A stretch of DNA of 64,000 bases. It comes from Archivesica marissinica. Lineage: Eukaryota; Mollusca; Bivalvia; Venerida; Vesicomyidae. The notes beneath the pieces were generated by a model, which did not search any database, was not told where the DNA came from, and saw only the letters and a list, made by a program, of their open reading frames with translations. The position numbers and the translations under genes were made by a program. Positions 36,013 to 47,310 of the stretch are shown one piece after another; position 1 is the first letter of the stretch; each line of letters starts with the position of its first letter. The stretch is taken from positions 52,004,101-52,068,100 of the forward strand of contig CM026397.1 of assembly GCA_014843695.1 (NCBI GenBank), read 5' to 3'.

Positions 36013-36253
36013 CCCATTCAACACCAAGTAACTCGCATGGACTGGTCCATGATATTCTTAAACCAATAAATGAATCAGAAAATTACATTTGGATCAGTTC
36101 ATTTATCAAAATGGGTAAACAAAATTCTAAAAATAGTTATATTACTTGAAAAAAGTGCAGATCCTGATGAGACGGCTGTCACGAGCCGGCTCATCTGGAT
36201 CTACACTTTTTTGTAAGCAAATTTAGAGGTCTGCACATGTGGTGTTGAAAGGG
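36013..36253 (-). mobile_element. MITE family B, copy 3 (TTAA-flanked)
   Basis: TTAA at 36009-36012 and 36254-36257; ends CCCATTCAACACC and GGTGTTGAAAGGG. Confidence 0.86.
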
Positions 36254-36463
36254 TTAATCTACTAATTTACACATAATTATAACATTTATTGACATCATTT
36301 TTCAATAACAATATATTATGTAAACAACGCCAATTTAAGTTTGTTTTACTATCTATTTCTCTGTGACCTAATTTGACTATCTATTTCTCGGTGACCTAAT
36401 ATGACTAATTTCTTCAATTGTATCAACTCAAATTGACACCTGTTAGCAATTCTAAATAAATAC

Positions 36464-37850
36464 ACAGGCACAGCACAGCACAACATAGCGCTCACACGCA
36501 CAGCACAACATAGCACTCACAGCACAGCACAACATAGCACAGCACAGCACAGCACAACATAGCACAACATAGCACTCACAGCACAGCACAACATAGCACA
36601 ACACAGCACAACACAGCACAACATAGCATAGCACAGCACAACATAGCACAACACAGCACAGCACAGCACAACATAGCACTCACAACATAGCACAGCACAG
36701 CACAACATAGCACTCACAGCACAGCACACCATAGCATAGCACAGCACAGCATAGCATATCACAGCACAGCATAGCACAGCATAGCATAGCATAGCATATC
36801 ATAGCACAGCATAGCACAGCACAGCATAGCATAGCACAGCACAACATACCACAGCATAGCACAGCATAGCACAGCATAGCACAGCATAGCATAGCACAGC
36901 ACAACATAGCACAACATAGCACGCACAGCACAGCACAGCACAAAACAGCACAACATAGCACAGCACAACATAGCACAGCACAGCACAGCACAGCACAAAA
37001 TAGCACAGCACAGCATAGCACTCACAGCACAGCACAACATAGCACAGCACAGCACAACATAGCATAGCACAACACAGCACAGCACAGCATAGCACTCACA
37101 GCACAGCACAGCATAGCACAGCACAACATAGCACTCACAGCACAGCACAGCACAGCACAGCACAGCACAGCACAGCACAGCACAGCACAGCATAGCATAG
37201 CACAGCACAGCACAACATAGCATAGCACAACATAGCACAGCACAGCACAACATAGCACAGCACAGCACAGCACAGCACAGCACAGCACAGCACAGCACAG
37301 CACAGCATAGCATAGCACAGCACAACATAGCACTCACAGCACAGCACAGCACAGCACAGCACAGCATAGCATACCACAGCACAGCACAGCACAGCACAGC
37401 ACAGCACAGCATAGCACAGCACAACATAGCACAGCACAACATAGCGCTCACAGCACAGCATAGCACAGCACAACATAGCGCTCACAGCACAGCACAGCAC
37501 AGCACAGCACAGCACAGCACAGCACAGCACAGCACAACATAGCACTCACAGCACAGCACAACATAGCACAACACAGCACAGCACAGCACAGCACAGCACA
37601 GCACAGCACAGCACAACATAGCACTCACAGCACAGCACAACATAGCACAACACAGCACAGCACAACATAGCACTCACAGCACAGCACAACACAGCACAAC
37701 ATAGCACTCACAGCACAGCACAACATAGCACAGCACAACACAGCACAGCACAGCACAACATAGCATAGCATAGCATAGCACAGCACAACATAGCACAACA
37801 CAACACAGCACAACATAGCACAGCACAGCACAACATAGCGTTCACACGCA
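36464..37850. repeat. Pentanucleotide array AGCAC/AGCAT
   Basis: Nearly 1.4 kb of 5-bp units AGCAC, AACAT, AGCAT and AACAC, punctuated by 'gcactcac'. The minus strand is open in several frames and would encode Met-Leu-Cys-Cys-Ala-Val repeats. This is a property of a stop-free pentamer and not evidence of protein. Confidence 0.97.
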
Positions 37851-38430
37851 TACATGTATTTACACGTATGATTTAATATAAACTCTGACCTTTTGAAGCA
37901 GTCCAATATACAAAGTATGACATCAGGACAGTGTTCTAAGTATAGGATGTAAGCTGAAAACGATCCAATATATAAAATATTGGACTGTGTGAGGCGTACA
38001 ATTTACATATAATTTGGCAATGTTTTTCATTTTGTGCCAAGTTCGAATATTTTTAGTGATGAATCTTATCTCTGCAAGAAACAGTTGTCAAGAAAATGAT
38101 GCAACAAAGGGAAACTGGACATGTAATTGCAATGTATTACATTATAAACTAATTCTTTTGCTGAGCTACAGAAACTGATGTCTAGTTTTTGTAATAAAAA
38201 TGAAATTAGAAATAAAAATATTTATGTGCCGTTTCATTGGATTTTTTGGCCTGAGAAACTAAAATAATTTAATGACCTTAAATGTATTATTGTAATTTTA
38301 TACCTTGTTATGACTGTATTTCATCCATAAAACATTATTGTATTATGGATAACCTGTATGTAGCCGGCCTGTGTGCTGCAGAGGTTGTAAATAGTTTGTA
38401 TATCCAATTGCGAAAAATAAATAATATGTA
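37851..38430. other. No recognisable gene
   Basis: AT-rich; short open frame 38282-38473 not recognised. Confidence 0.4.
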
Positions 38431-38668
38431 CAGTCAAACCAGTGTTAAGCAGCCAGCCAAGGGAATCACATAAATTGGCTGTTTTAATAAGAGGTCAAAT
38501 GCATAATAAAACAACACATTGGGAATCTGGAAACTGGCTGCTTATTACAAGTTGGCTGCTTAATAGAGGTCAAATGCATAATAAAATAACACATTGGGAA
38601 TCTGGAAACTGGCTGATTATTACATGTTGGCTGCTTAATACAGGTCAGCACTAGCACAGGTTTGACTG
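38431..38668. mobile_element. MITE family F, best copy
   Basis: Inverted ends CAGTCAAACC and GGTTTGACTG, flanked by TA on both sides (38429-38430 and 38669-38670). TA flanks suggest a Tc1/mariner-type mover. Inside, a segment of about 75 bp with 'aggtcaaatgcataataaaa' and 'cacattgggaatctggaaac' is duplicated in tandem. Confidence 0.8.
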
Positions 38669-38949
38669 TAGGAAAAAGTTAAATCTTCATTTTGCTCATG
38701 TATTTTCATTTTGTCTATTTTCATATGCTGTGTTTTCCATGCTTGCTGTTTTGCATCATTAGGTAAGTTTATTTTGTTTCCCTCATATGCACGGGGCCGT
38801 CCTGGAAATGAGGGACGGCTAAACCTGTGAATTGTCATCTATATAAATATATAAAGCAGCTTCTATCTATCTTGGAAGCACCCCCCAAGCCCTTGCCCTG
38901 TCCTGCCAGGAAATTATCTATGTTGAAATCTTGTGAGTAGTTAATTATA

Positions 38950-39927
38950 TATACACCCCGACAAAAGTTAAGCACCACCTGACTTGTTTCAATAATATCT
39001 TTTCTAATAATGAACTTATTTCAAATCGGTTTGCTGTTTTCGTTACCTGTACACATACTTACTTACCTGTGAAACAAGTTTTTTATCGATTTTTATATAT
39101 GTGTATATGTCAGGGTGTGTAAAGTGCCAAGTGAACTTCAACCTTTGTGTTTGCGAACGAAAGCTGATTTTTTTGTGTGTAGAGTTTTAAGTTTCATTTT
39201 TATTGGTTTGGTATGGAGCGGCGAAAATTAACCATACCAGAAAGGTGGCAAGCTGTTTGCATGCATAAAGGTGGTTTTAGCCATAGAAGAGTGGCAGACC
39301 ACTTAAAGGTTAACCATTCCATCATTGTACGACTGATGCAGCGTTTTTGTCAAACAGGGAATGTTACTGACCGTCCACGTGCAGGTAGAACTCGCAAAAC
39401 GACGCCGAGAGAGGACCGGCTCATATCCAGTTCAGTACAGCTGGTGTACTACGTGGTAATTTAGCGTTTGGAGGCCACTTTAGCATACGCACTGTAATCA
39501 GAATGTGACCCATAAAGCATCCACAGTTGACATTACATCATCGCCATGCTCGATTTGACTGGTCACATGATCATTTGGGGTGGACTATTCACACATGGAG
39601 ACTGGTCCACTGGTCTGATCAAAGTACTTTTTTTGTTACACTCTACCGATGGTCGTGCAAGGGTTTTGCGCCAGCGAAACACTTCATTTCAGGACATCCA
39701 CTGTCTGTGGTTGTTTTTCACATTCTTGATGGGTAATTAGACAGGCCAAAAATACCGTGACAATGCGCTCACTCCACGTGTAGTCCCCCATTTCGACAAT
39801 CATGCGTTGGCTGACAGGCCAATGTTCATGGATGACAACGCTAGGCCACATGGAGCCCGAATTGTACATCATTTTTTACAGCAAGAGGCTGTTCATACAA
39901 TTCCATGGCCTGCGATGTCACCAGACA
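38950..39927 (+). pseudogene. Tc1-like (DD34E) transposase pseudogene, 3'-truncated
   Basis: The left end has a Tc1/mariner-like terminus, 'acaccccgacaaaagttaag', after TATA. From 39213 an 83-codon frame starts MERRKLTIPERWQAV and continues with a helix-turn-helix DNA-binding domain (AGFSHRRVADHL-like, 'RPRAGRTRKTT'), the usual N-terminus of Tc1 transposases. Sequence between the two DNA-binding helices and the catalytic core is partly lost. Near 39560-39700 the core is split over two frames: 'HWSDQSTFF' (first Asp region) then 'DGRARVLRQRNTSFQ'. From 39755 a third segment reads to 'FMDDNARPHGA' (second Asp) and 'IPWPAMSPDM'. It ends before the catalytic Glu because a SINE fragment begins at 39928. 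At least two frame changes and the missing C-terminus make it inactive. Confidence 0.85.
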
Positions 39928-40197
39928 TGATCCTCGGACCGGGAAGCAGGTGAGATGGTACGGTGGTCGCCAGATCTGACAGGTGGGTTTTCTCCGGGTA
40001 CTCCGGTTTCCTCCCACACGAATGTGAGATGGTACGGTGGTCGCCAGATCTGACAGGTGGGTTTTCTCCGGGTACTCCGGTTTCCTCCCACACGAATGAC
40101 CACATTTATGCTTTCATCCACTCCTACGAGAGTGATTAATATAAGTTGTTAAAACTTGCTTCGCAATAATTGTAAAATAATAAAGTTATAAAAAAAG
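39928..40197 (+). mobile_element. SINE family 4 fragment with 74-bp duplication and family 1 tail
   Basis: Begins 'tcctcggaccgggaag' in the middle of family 4 (compare 52858-53024). A 74-bp block from 'gtgagatggtacggtggtcg' to 'tcctcccacacgaat' is present twice (39950-40023 and 40024-40097). It ends with 'cgagagtgattaatataagt', the same tail as SINE family 1. Confidence 0.8.
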
Positions 40198-40201
40198 AAA
40201 A

Positions 40202-40312
40202 TTATTGGTTAACAACTGTAACCTGCCCTTAAAAGGTGTTGTTAAGTAAACTGCCCGGTGTCGATATAGCCCAAAATGGTGCTGATACAGGCATAAAACC
40301 TGAACAAAAAAC
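40202..40312 (+). mobile_element. SINE family 2, 3' fragment
   Basis: 'ggttaacaactgtaacctgc', 'ggtgttgttaagtaaactgc' and 'aaaatggtgctgatacaggc' match the last third of SINE 2. The head is missing. Confidence 0.82.
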
Positions 40313-40805
40313 CGAACTAAATGAACTAGAAGACAGTATGTCGGTGTTGCATGTTTCATGGTTTGAGATGTAAACAGATGAAACAAACAACATTTTATAC
40401 AAGAAATAAAACCAAAGGCAAATATTTTCTTCTAAGGAGCTGAACTGGCTTCAAAAATGTATTATTACATGTTGACCTAAAATAAATATTGTGAAAATAA
40501 CAGAACAGAACACAACATATTGTTTATTAGACTTAAAGGCCTGCAGGTTGACCTATATTTGACCGTAAACACACGAGGAATAGCGGTACAAATCTGACGG
40601 TCGACGCACTAAACACACGAGGAATAGCGGTACAAATCTGACAGTCGACGCACATCGTATTTGCCACATGCGAGGCCCTGCATGGTATACATCTAATACA
40701 TGAGCACCACTTATATCTATTATGACCCACATACATATCAGAGGTTATAAATTGCTGAAATTGAAGTTCTGTATTTTTATAGTACTTACAACTGGTATAA
40801 ACAAT
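40313..40805. other. No gene; 46-bp tandem duplication
   Basis: At about 40564-40655 a 46-bp unit, 'taaacacacgaggaatagcg' to 'gtcgacgca', occurs twice. The rest is downstream flank of the minus-strand ORF at 40806-41279. Confidence 0.5.
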
Positions 40806-41279
40806 TCAACTCCACTTATGGCCCAAATAAGGCTGGTTGCGCGGGTTAGGCAGCCCGTTCCTGCATTGCTGTACCACACATTCAGGCATCAGTTCCCTCT
40901 TATGCCAAGTACAGTCTCCTCTTCTAGCCGCTACTTTTCTCTCTATATATCTGACATCTTTCCATGCGCCACAATTATATAGCATTACCCAAAACCTCCT
41001 GTATAAAAGCTTTCTCTCATGTGAATTTAGATTATGCGGTGGACGATTATTAGCAGGCCACCAAAGTTGTTTGTTCTGTTCATTTATTATGCAAGGGGAA
41101 CACAAGCACAGTGGACACTCAGCAACACCTTCAGCATGCTGAGGCATAGGGGGAGGTACGTAAGCAGCCTCTGCAACGGGCATGGCGGTGGCTGTTTCTT
41201 CTATTTCCATCTCTACGTCCCAGTTCTTATTTTGCAAGAAAGTCAGCAATTCTTTTCTCTGCTCATCAGTTACATACAT
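40806..41279 (-). CDS. Cysteine-rich protein with P2X7 cytoplasmic-domain-like fold (uncharacterised)
   Basis: An intact 157-codon frame from an ATG at 41279 (MYVTDEQRKEL); the frame stays open upstream to 41294 and beyond an 'tttctacaag' sequence that could be a splice acceptor, so this may be the last exon of a longer gene. The N-terminal third is acidic and low in complexity. The rest has the pattern I recognise from the P2X7 intracellular ('ballast') domain and its many free-standing relatives in cnidarians and molluscs: ECPLCLCSPC, then LLYRRFWVMLYNCGAW, then MPECVVQQCR and the end PYLGHKW. In human P2X7 this region binds zinc through cysteines and guanine nucleotides; whether this protein does so is unknown. 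No transmembrane channel part is present here. There are no stops or frameshifts, unlike the transposase remnants nearby. The function of such stand-alone proteins is not established; some may travel with mobile DNA. Confidence 0.65.
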   Translation of the reverse strand: MYVTDEQRKELLTFLQNKNWDVEMEIEETATAMPVAEAAYVPPPMPQHAEGVAECPLCLCSPCIINEQNKQLWWPANNRPPHNLNSHERKLLYRRFWVMLYNCGAWKDVRYIERKVAARRGDCTWHKRELMPECVVQQCRNGLPNPRNQPYLGHKWS

Positions 41280-41294
41280 TGTTATTTTACTCAA

Positions 41295-42474
41295 TGGCAG
41301 CTTGTAGAAATTGGCAGAATATGTGTAATACTGGTATGTTCAAGAGATTATAATTATATTATACATGTACTCATAGCATTCACTGTGATTATTATGTAGC
41401 ATCAATATCAGTAAACACACACTGACACAGAGAAATATTTAAAATATAACAGAAAACTTGCGAATAATACTGTAGATATATAATTAAATGAAGTATGAAG
41501 GTTACCATATAACGAACACATATAGTTTATTCATATAAATACATACATATTATATACATACATATTTATCAGTCTCAGTGATTACGCTACGGCTGATGAG
41601 GCACCTACATAACATGTAATCTATGTCCCTGGGCTGATCTGGATTATGTAGTTTGAATACTCATAACTATCAATTTTCTTTACAATCAATAATATACGTT
41701 TACTTAAATTATCAGGGCCTCATTTTGACTAATTCTCAGCTCACAGATTAACCGTTAGAAAATACCTACATACGCCAAATTATACTGAATGTAATTGTTG
41801 ATACAAGCCACTAATCACATGGAACAGGTAGTAAAGTATAAATCTTTACAATTGGACGGGGTCAAACTGCAGGCCTTTAAGCATTACATCACTCATCATC
41901 ATAATAATACATATACAATTGCATGCAATGAAAAAAATACAAGTCATAAATATATGAAGATGGTAGATATACATGTTGATTAACATGTTTCCAATGTAAG
42001 AGTTATGAGAGATACTAGATAGGAATTATCTCAGCATCTCTATTTTAATTATATTTTATGTATGTATCAAATGGAGATAATCCAATAAGCTTTAAGCCTC
42101 CGATTAAATCCATTTTCGTTTGTATAAAGCTATACAATAGATATGTACTGTACGCAATGAACGAATTAATATGTTTAAACCAAATGGTGTTATACATCTG
42201 ATGGTGTACTTGGCACAGCTGGTTGGTAACCGACTAGAGAACCGTCACCACACCAGATTTCACATCCAAATTTTACATTAAATTTGTAAGTTGTTGATAT
42301 TGCGGATTTGGCTAGAAGCAAAATAATATTAGACATTTTCCAATAATGAGGAGAAACGAGATAAATAGCGACTATTTGGCAAGTCTGACAACTCTGTATG
42401 AAATATTGGCTGTTGTATTGTTTGATGGTTGCCCTTGTTCTTGTTGGGGCAGGTTATCTTAGGATAGTTTCTAT
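41295..42474. other. No recognisable gene
   Basis: About 1.2 kb upstream of the P2X7-like ORF. A worn palindromic patch ('tacggctgatgagg', 'gggctgatctggattatgta') at 41590-41655 recalls MITE C. Any upstream exon of the minus-strand ORF would lie here, but I cannot identify one. Confidence 0.4.
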
Positions 42475-42478
42475 TTAA

Positions 42479-42711
42479 CCCTTTCAACACCACAGACCTC
42501 TAAATAGGCTTACAAAAAGTGTAGATCCAGATGAGCCGGCTCGTGACGAGCCGTCTCATCAGGATCTGCACTTTTTGCCAGTGATATGACTATTTTTAGA
42601 CATAATTACCCATTTTGATAAATGAACTTGTCCAAATGTGATTTTCTGATTCATTTATTGGTTTATGAATATCATGGACCAGTCCATGTGAGTTACTTGG
42701 TGTTGAATGGG
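42479..42711 (+). mobile_element. MITE family B, copy 4 (TTAA-flanked)
   Basis: TTAA at 42475-42478 and 42712-42715; ends CCCTTTCAACACC and GGTGTTGAATGGG. Nearly identical to copy 1 over its full length, so both are probably recent. Confidence 0.88.
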
Positions 42712-42715
42712 TTAA

Positions 42716-43206
42716 AAACATTATTTAAGATATTACATAATTAATTCAGCCAGTGAGTATGATGGATTGTGCTTTTCTTGATAAAAGTGTAAATGATGCA
42801 ATACTTTGATATGTATGTGAACAAATTTATTCAGACATTTTCCCTTGCAATTGGAAAAACTCTGAAATTTAATATCACCATGAAATGGATGGATGCCTTG
42901 ACGTTTTTATATGAAGTAATTGACTGATGATGGAACAGCCTGAATAGCTGCAGACAGTTCAATAATTAAAAAACCTTAATCAAAATTAAATGTACTTTTT
43001 AAAGCGCACTATGCTAAAAAAAATTTAGATTTAAAGCCCCATTGTGTGTTTTACTTATTCATGACTTGTGTGTATGTACATCACAGTATTGTAAGCAGAT
43101 TATAATTAAACATTAGTGTTATCTAATGTTTTAGTTATTCTATAATAAATTAATCAAGATTTAATTGATTATTGTGAATATCTATTTGCAAATTACCTCC
43201 CTTTAT
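42716..43206. other. No recognisable gene
   Basis: AT-rich; nothing recognised. Confidence 0.4.
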
Positions 43207-43605
43207 AGATATAATTTTACAAATATCCCCAAAAACTTTGTAAGTTTACAAATATCCCCGAACACTTTGTAAGTTTACAAATATCCCCAAACACTTTGTA
43301 AGTTTACAAATATCCCCAAACACTTTGTAAGTTTACAAATATCCCCAAACACTTTGTAGTTTACAAATATCCCCAAAAACTTTGTAAGTTTACAAATATC
43401 CCCAAACACTTTGTAAGTTTACAAATATCCCCAAACACTTTGTAAGTTTACAAATATCCCCAAACACTTTGTAAGTTTACAAATATCTCCAAACACTTTG
43501 TAAGTTTACAAATATCCCCAAACACCTTGTAAGTTTACAAATATCCCCAAACACGTTGTAAGTGACATAAATATCCCCAAACACTTTGTAAGTGACATAA
43601 ATATG
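43207..43605. repeat. Minisatellite, 29 bp
   Basis: About 14 units of ACAAATATCCCCAAACACTT plus 'tgtaagttt'. The last two carry 'gtgacat' in place of 'gtttac'. Confidence 0.95.
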
Positions 43606-43671
43606 CATCCTGAGGATTCATAACAGAGAGCAAAATTTAGGCAAAAAATGCGGAGCCTCAAAATTATTTAA

Positions 43672-44018
43672 CCCTTTCCCTCATAGAAGCACCTCTTGAC
43701 GCCATTACCAATACGACATACATTGACAATGTAATAGCAAAACCAATGTTCATAATAAAGGCCAGAATCTCATGTAATCCAAGTAATATCTATGGAGATG
43801 GGATAGATATGGCGACTACTTATCCACTGCATCAGCTAAATGGCTGTCGTTTGTATGAAGATATAATAGTATATTAACCTAAATCTCTATGTAGTCCCAG
43901 TAATATCTATGGAGGTGGGATAGATATGGCGACTACTTATCCACTGCATCAGCTAAATGGCTGTCGTTTGTATGAAGATATAATAGTATATTAACCTAAA
44001 TCTCTATGAAGGAAAGGG
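43672..44018 (+). mobile_element. MITE family A, copy 4, with internal duplication
   Basis: Perfect TTAA flanks at 43668-43671 and 44019-44022. The right half, from 'cagtaatatctatgga' to 'cctaaatctctatg', is present twice in tandem (about 119 bp each). This is an early version of what has happened at 10178-11239. Confidence 0.87.
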
Positions 44019-44257
44019 TTAATTAAGACAACATTGTCATTTGTGAAAATAAAAATCATTATTTGTCATAATGATGAAGCTGGTACTAGAAACTACGACC
44101 TTAAAAACGTTATTGTCTGAAAACTGCTGAAAAGTCGTACATTTGATAAGAAGGTTTTTTGAAGGTGCATATTGTAAAGAGTCATTTCCTCCCAAAGTTC
44201 TAATATCAATGTATGTGTTTATATGATTGTATATATTGTATACTGGTAGATACACAG

Positions 44258-44452
44258 ACGGTTCTGTAGTCCAGTGGAAGCACGCTGGACTGGTAATCCA
44301 GGGATCGCAGGTTCGACCCCCGTCTGACCCTAATAAAATTAACAGTCTTTCAGATGGGACTTTAAACCGAGGTCTCGTGTCGGTTCTGTACACACACTGT
44401 GCGCATAAAAGAACCAGAGGAGACTCTAGAATGGGTGTCTGTATCATTCCAA
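44258..44452 (+). mobile_element. SINE family 3, 3'-truncated
   Basis: Good tRNA-like head (anticodon arm CTGGACTGGTAATCCAG, B box GGTTCGACCCC) and body up to 'gaatgggtgtctgtatcatt'. The element then stops at the first unit of the 45/50-bp array. The last 'c.aata' differs from the expected 'gcactatcctcc'. Confidence 0.85.
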
Positions 44453-45530
44453 TAAACATGAAGCTGCATTCATACAACATCTTCCAATGTGCAACATTCC
44501 ACATGAAGCTGCATTCATACAACATCTTCCAATGTGCAACATTCCACATGAAGCTGCATTCATACAACATCTTCCGATGTGCAACATTCCACATGAAGCT
44601 GCATTCATACAACATCTTCCGATGTGCAACATTCCAATAAACATGAAGCTGCATTCATACAACATCTTCCGATGTGCAACATTCCACATGAAGCTGCATT
44701 CATACAACATCTTCCAATGTGCAACATTCCACATGAAGCTGCATTCATACAACATCTTCCAATGTGCAACATTCCAATAAACATGAAGCTGCATTCATAC
44801 AACATCTTCCAATGTGCAACATTCCAATAAACATGAAGCTGTATTCATACAACATCTTCCAATGTGCAACATTCCACATGAAGCTGCATTCATACAACAT
44901 CTTCCGATGTGCAACATTCCAATAAACATGAAGCTGCATTCATACAACATCTTCCAATGTGCAACATTCCAATAAACATGAAGCTGTATTCATACAACAT
45001 CTTCCGATGAGCAACATTCCACATGAAGCTGCATTCATACAACATCTTCCGATGTGCAACATTCCACATGAAGCTGCATTCATACAACATCTTCCAATGT
45101 GCAACATTCCAATAAACATGAAGCTGCATTCATACAACATCTTCCAATGTGCAACATTCCAATAAACATGAAGCTGCATTCATACAACATCTTCCAATGT
45201 GCAACATTCCAATAAACATGAAGCTGTATTCATACAACATCTTCCGATGTGCAACATTCCAATAAACATGGAAGCTGTATTCATACAACATCTTCCAATG
45301 TGCAACATTCCAATAAACATGAAGCTGCATTCATACAGCATCTTCCAATGTGCAACATTCCAATAAACATGGAAGCTGTATTCATACAACATCTTCCGAT
45401 GTGCAACATTCCACATGAAGCTGCATTCATACAACATCTTCCGATGTGCAACATTCCAATAAACATGAAGCTGCATTCATACAACATCTTCCAATGTGCA
45501 ACATTCCAATAAACATGAAGCTGCATTCTT
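44453..45530. repeat. Minisatellite with two unit lengths, 45 and 50 bp
   Basis: Units of ACATGAAGCTGCATTCATAC plus 'aacatcttccaatgtgcaacattcc'. About half of the units carry an extra AATAA before ACATG, making 50 bp, and a few are 51 bp with 'catggaagctg'. The two lengths alternate irregularly. Confidence 0.95.
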
Positions 45531-45802
45531 CTATACTTTGTACAGTTGTCGCGTGTTGCAGTGTCGATGAGGGTTTGCAATAATTGGCTTACATCTGCAT
45601 ACTTTGTGTCATGTGTGTCCTAATGTGGCATTCCATACTCTGGATGTCATTGTTACAGTGACATACTGTGCAGTAATATCAGGGGAAGTAACTCAACCCA
45701 CCTACTGTAGTGCTTACATGTTGGATTGCCTCCTCTTAAAAACAAACACCAGTTTACCGGTATATTCATAGAGTCTTTCATTGTTTATAATCCTGAGTGA
45801 CC
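45531..45802. other. No recognisable gene
   Basis: Short spacer between arrays. Its right end already contains 'cacgatgtttactcccagtg', related to the 29-bp unit found at 47311-47890. Confidence 0.45.
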
Positions 45803-47310
45803 ACGATGTTTACTCCCAGTGACTCCATGCCATGATGCATGCTCACTCCATACCATGATGCATACTCACTCCATATCATGATGCATACTCACTCCATATC
45901 ATGATGCATACTCACTCCATGCCATGATGCATGCTCACTCCATATCATGATGCATACTCACTCCATATCATGATGCATACTCACTCCATGTCATGATGCA
46001 TACTCACTCCATATCATGATGCATACTCACTCCATGCCATGATGCATACTCACTCCATACCATGATGCATACTCACTCCATGCCATGATGCATACTCACT
46101 CCATACCATGATGCATACTCACTCCATGTCATGATGCATACTCACTCCGTGCCATGATGCATACTCACTCCATGCCATGATGTATACTCACTCCATGCCA
46201 TGATGCATACTCACTCCGTACCATGATGCATACTCACTCCGTGCCATGATGCATACTCACTCCATACCATGATGCATACTCACTCCATGTCATGATGCAT
46301 ACACACTCCGTACCATGATGCATACTCACTCCGTGCCATGATGCATACTCACTCCATACCATGATGCATACTCACTCAATATCATGATGTATACACACTC
46401 CATGCCATGATGCATACTCACTCCATACCATGATGCATACTCACTCCATACCATGGTGTATACACACTCCATGCCATGACGCATACTCACTCCATGTCAT
46501 AATGCATACTCACTCCATGCCATGATGCATACTCACTCTATGCCATGATGCATACTCACTCCATGCCATGATGCATACTCACTCCATGCCATGATGCATA
46601 CTCACTCCATGCCATGATGCATACTCACTCCATGCCATGATGCATACTCACTCCATGCCATGATGCATACTCACTCCATGCCATGATGCATACTCACTCA
46701 GTGCCATGATGCATACATACCATGATGCATACTCACTCCATGCCATGATGCATACTCACTCCGTACCATGATGCATACCTACCATGATGCATACTCACTC
46801 CATGCCATGATGCATACTCACTCCGTACCATGATGCATACATACCATGATGCATACTCACTCCATACCATAATGCATACTCACTCCATGCCATAATGCAT
46901 ACTCACTCCATGTCATGATGCATACTCACTCCATGCCATGATGCATACTCACTCCGTACCATGATGCATACTCACTCCATGCCATGATGCATACTCACTC
47001 TGTGTCATGATGCATACTCACTCCATTCCATGATGCATACTCACTCCGTACCATGATGCATACATACCATGATGCATACTCACTCCATGCCATGATGCAT
47101 ACTCACTCCGTACCATGATGCATACATACCATGATGCATACTCACTCCATGCCATGATGCATACTCACTCCGTACCATGATGCATACATACCATGATGCA
47201 TACTCACTCCATGCCATAATGCATACTCACTCCATGCCATGATGCATACTCACTCTGTGTCATGATGCATACTCACTCCATTCCATGATGCATACTCACT
47301 CCGTGCCATG
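45803..47310. repeat. Minisatellite, 23 bp
   Basis: About 65 units of ACTCACTCCATGCCATGATG plus 'cat'. Near 46715, 46775, 46830, 47060, 47120 and 47180 a shortened unit 'catacataccatgatgcat' recurs in a block of roughly 60-70 bp, suggesting local higher-order duplication. Confidence 0.95.

Noticed and set aside
36452..37906. Cysteine-rich repeat proteins on the minus strand
   Set aside because: Explained by a stop-free pentanucleotide array; frames interchange and no conserved start or flank exists.
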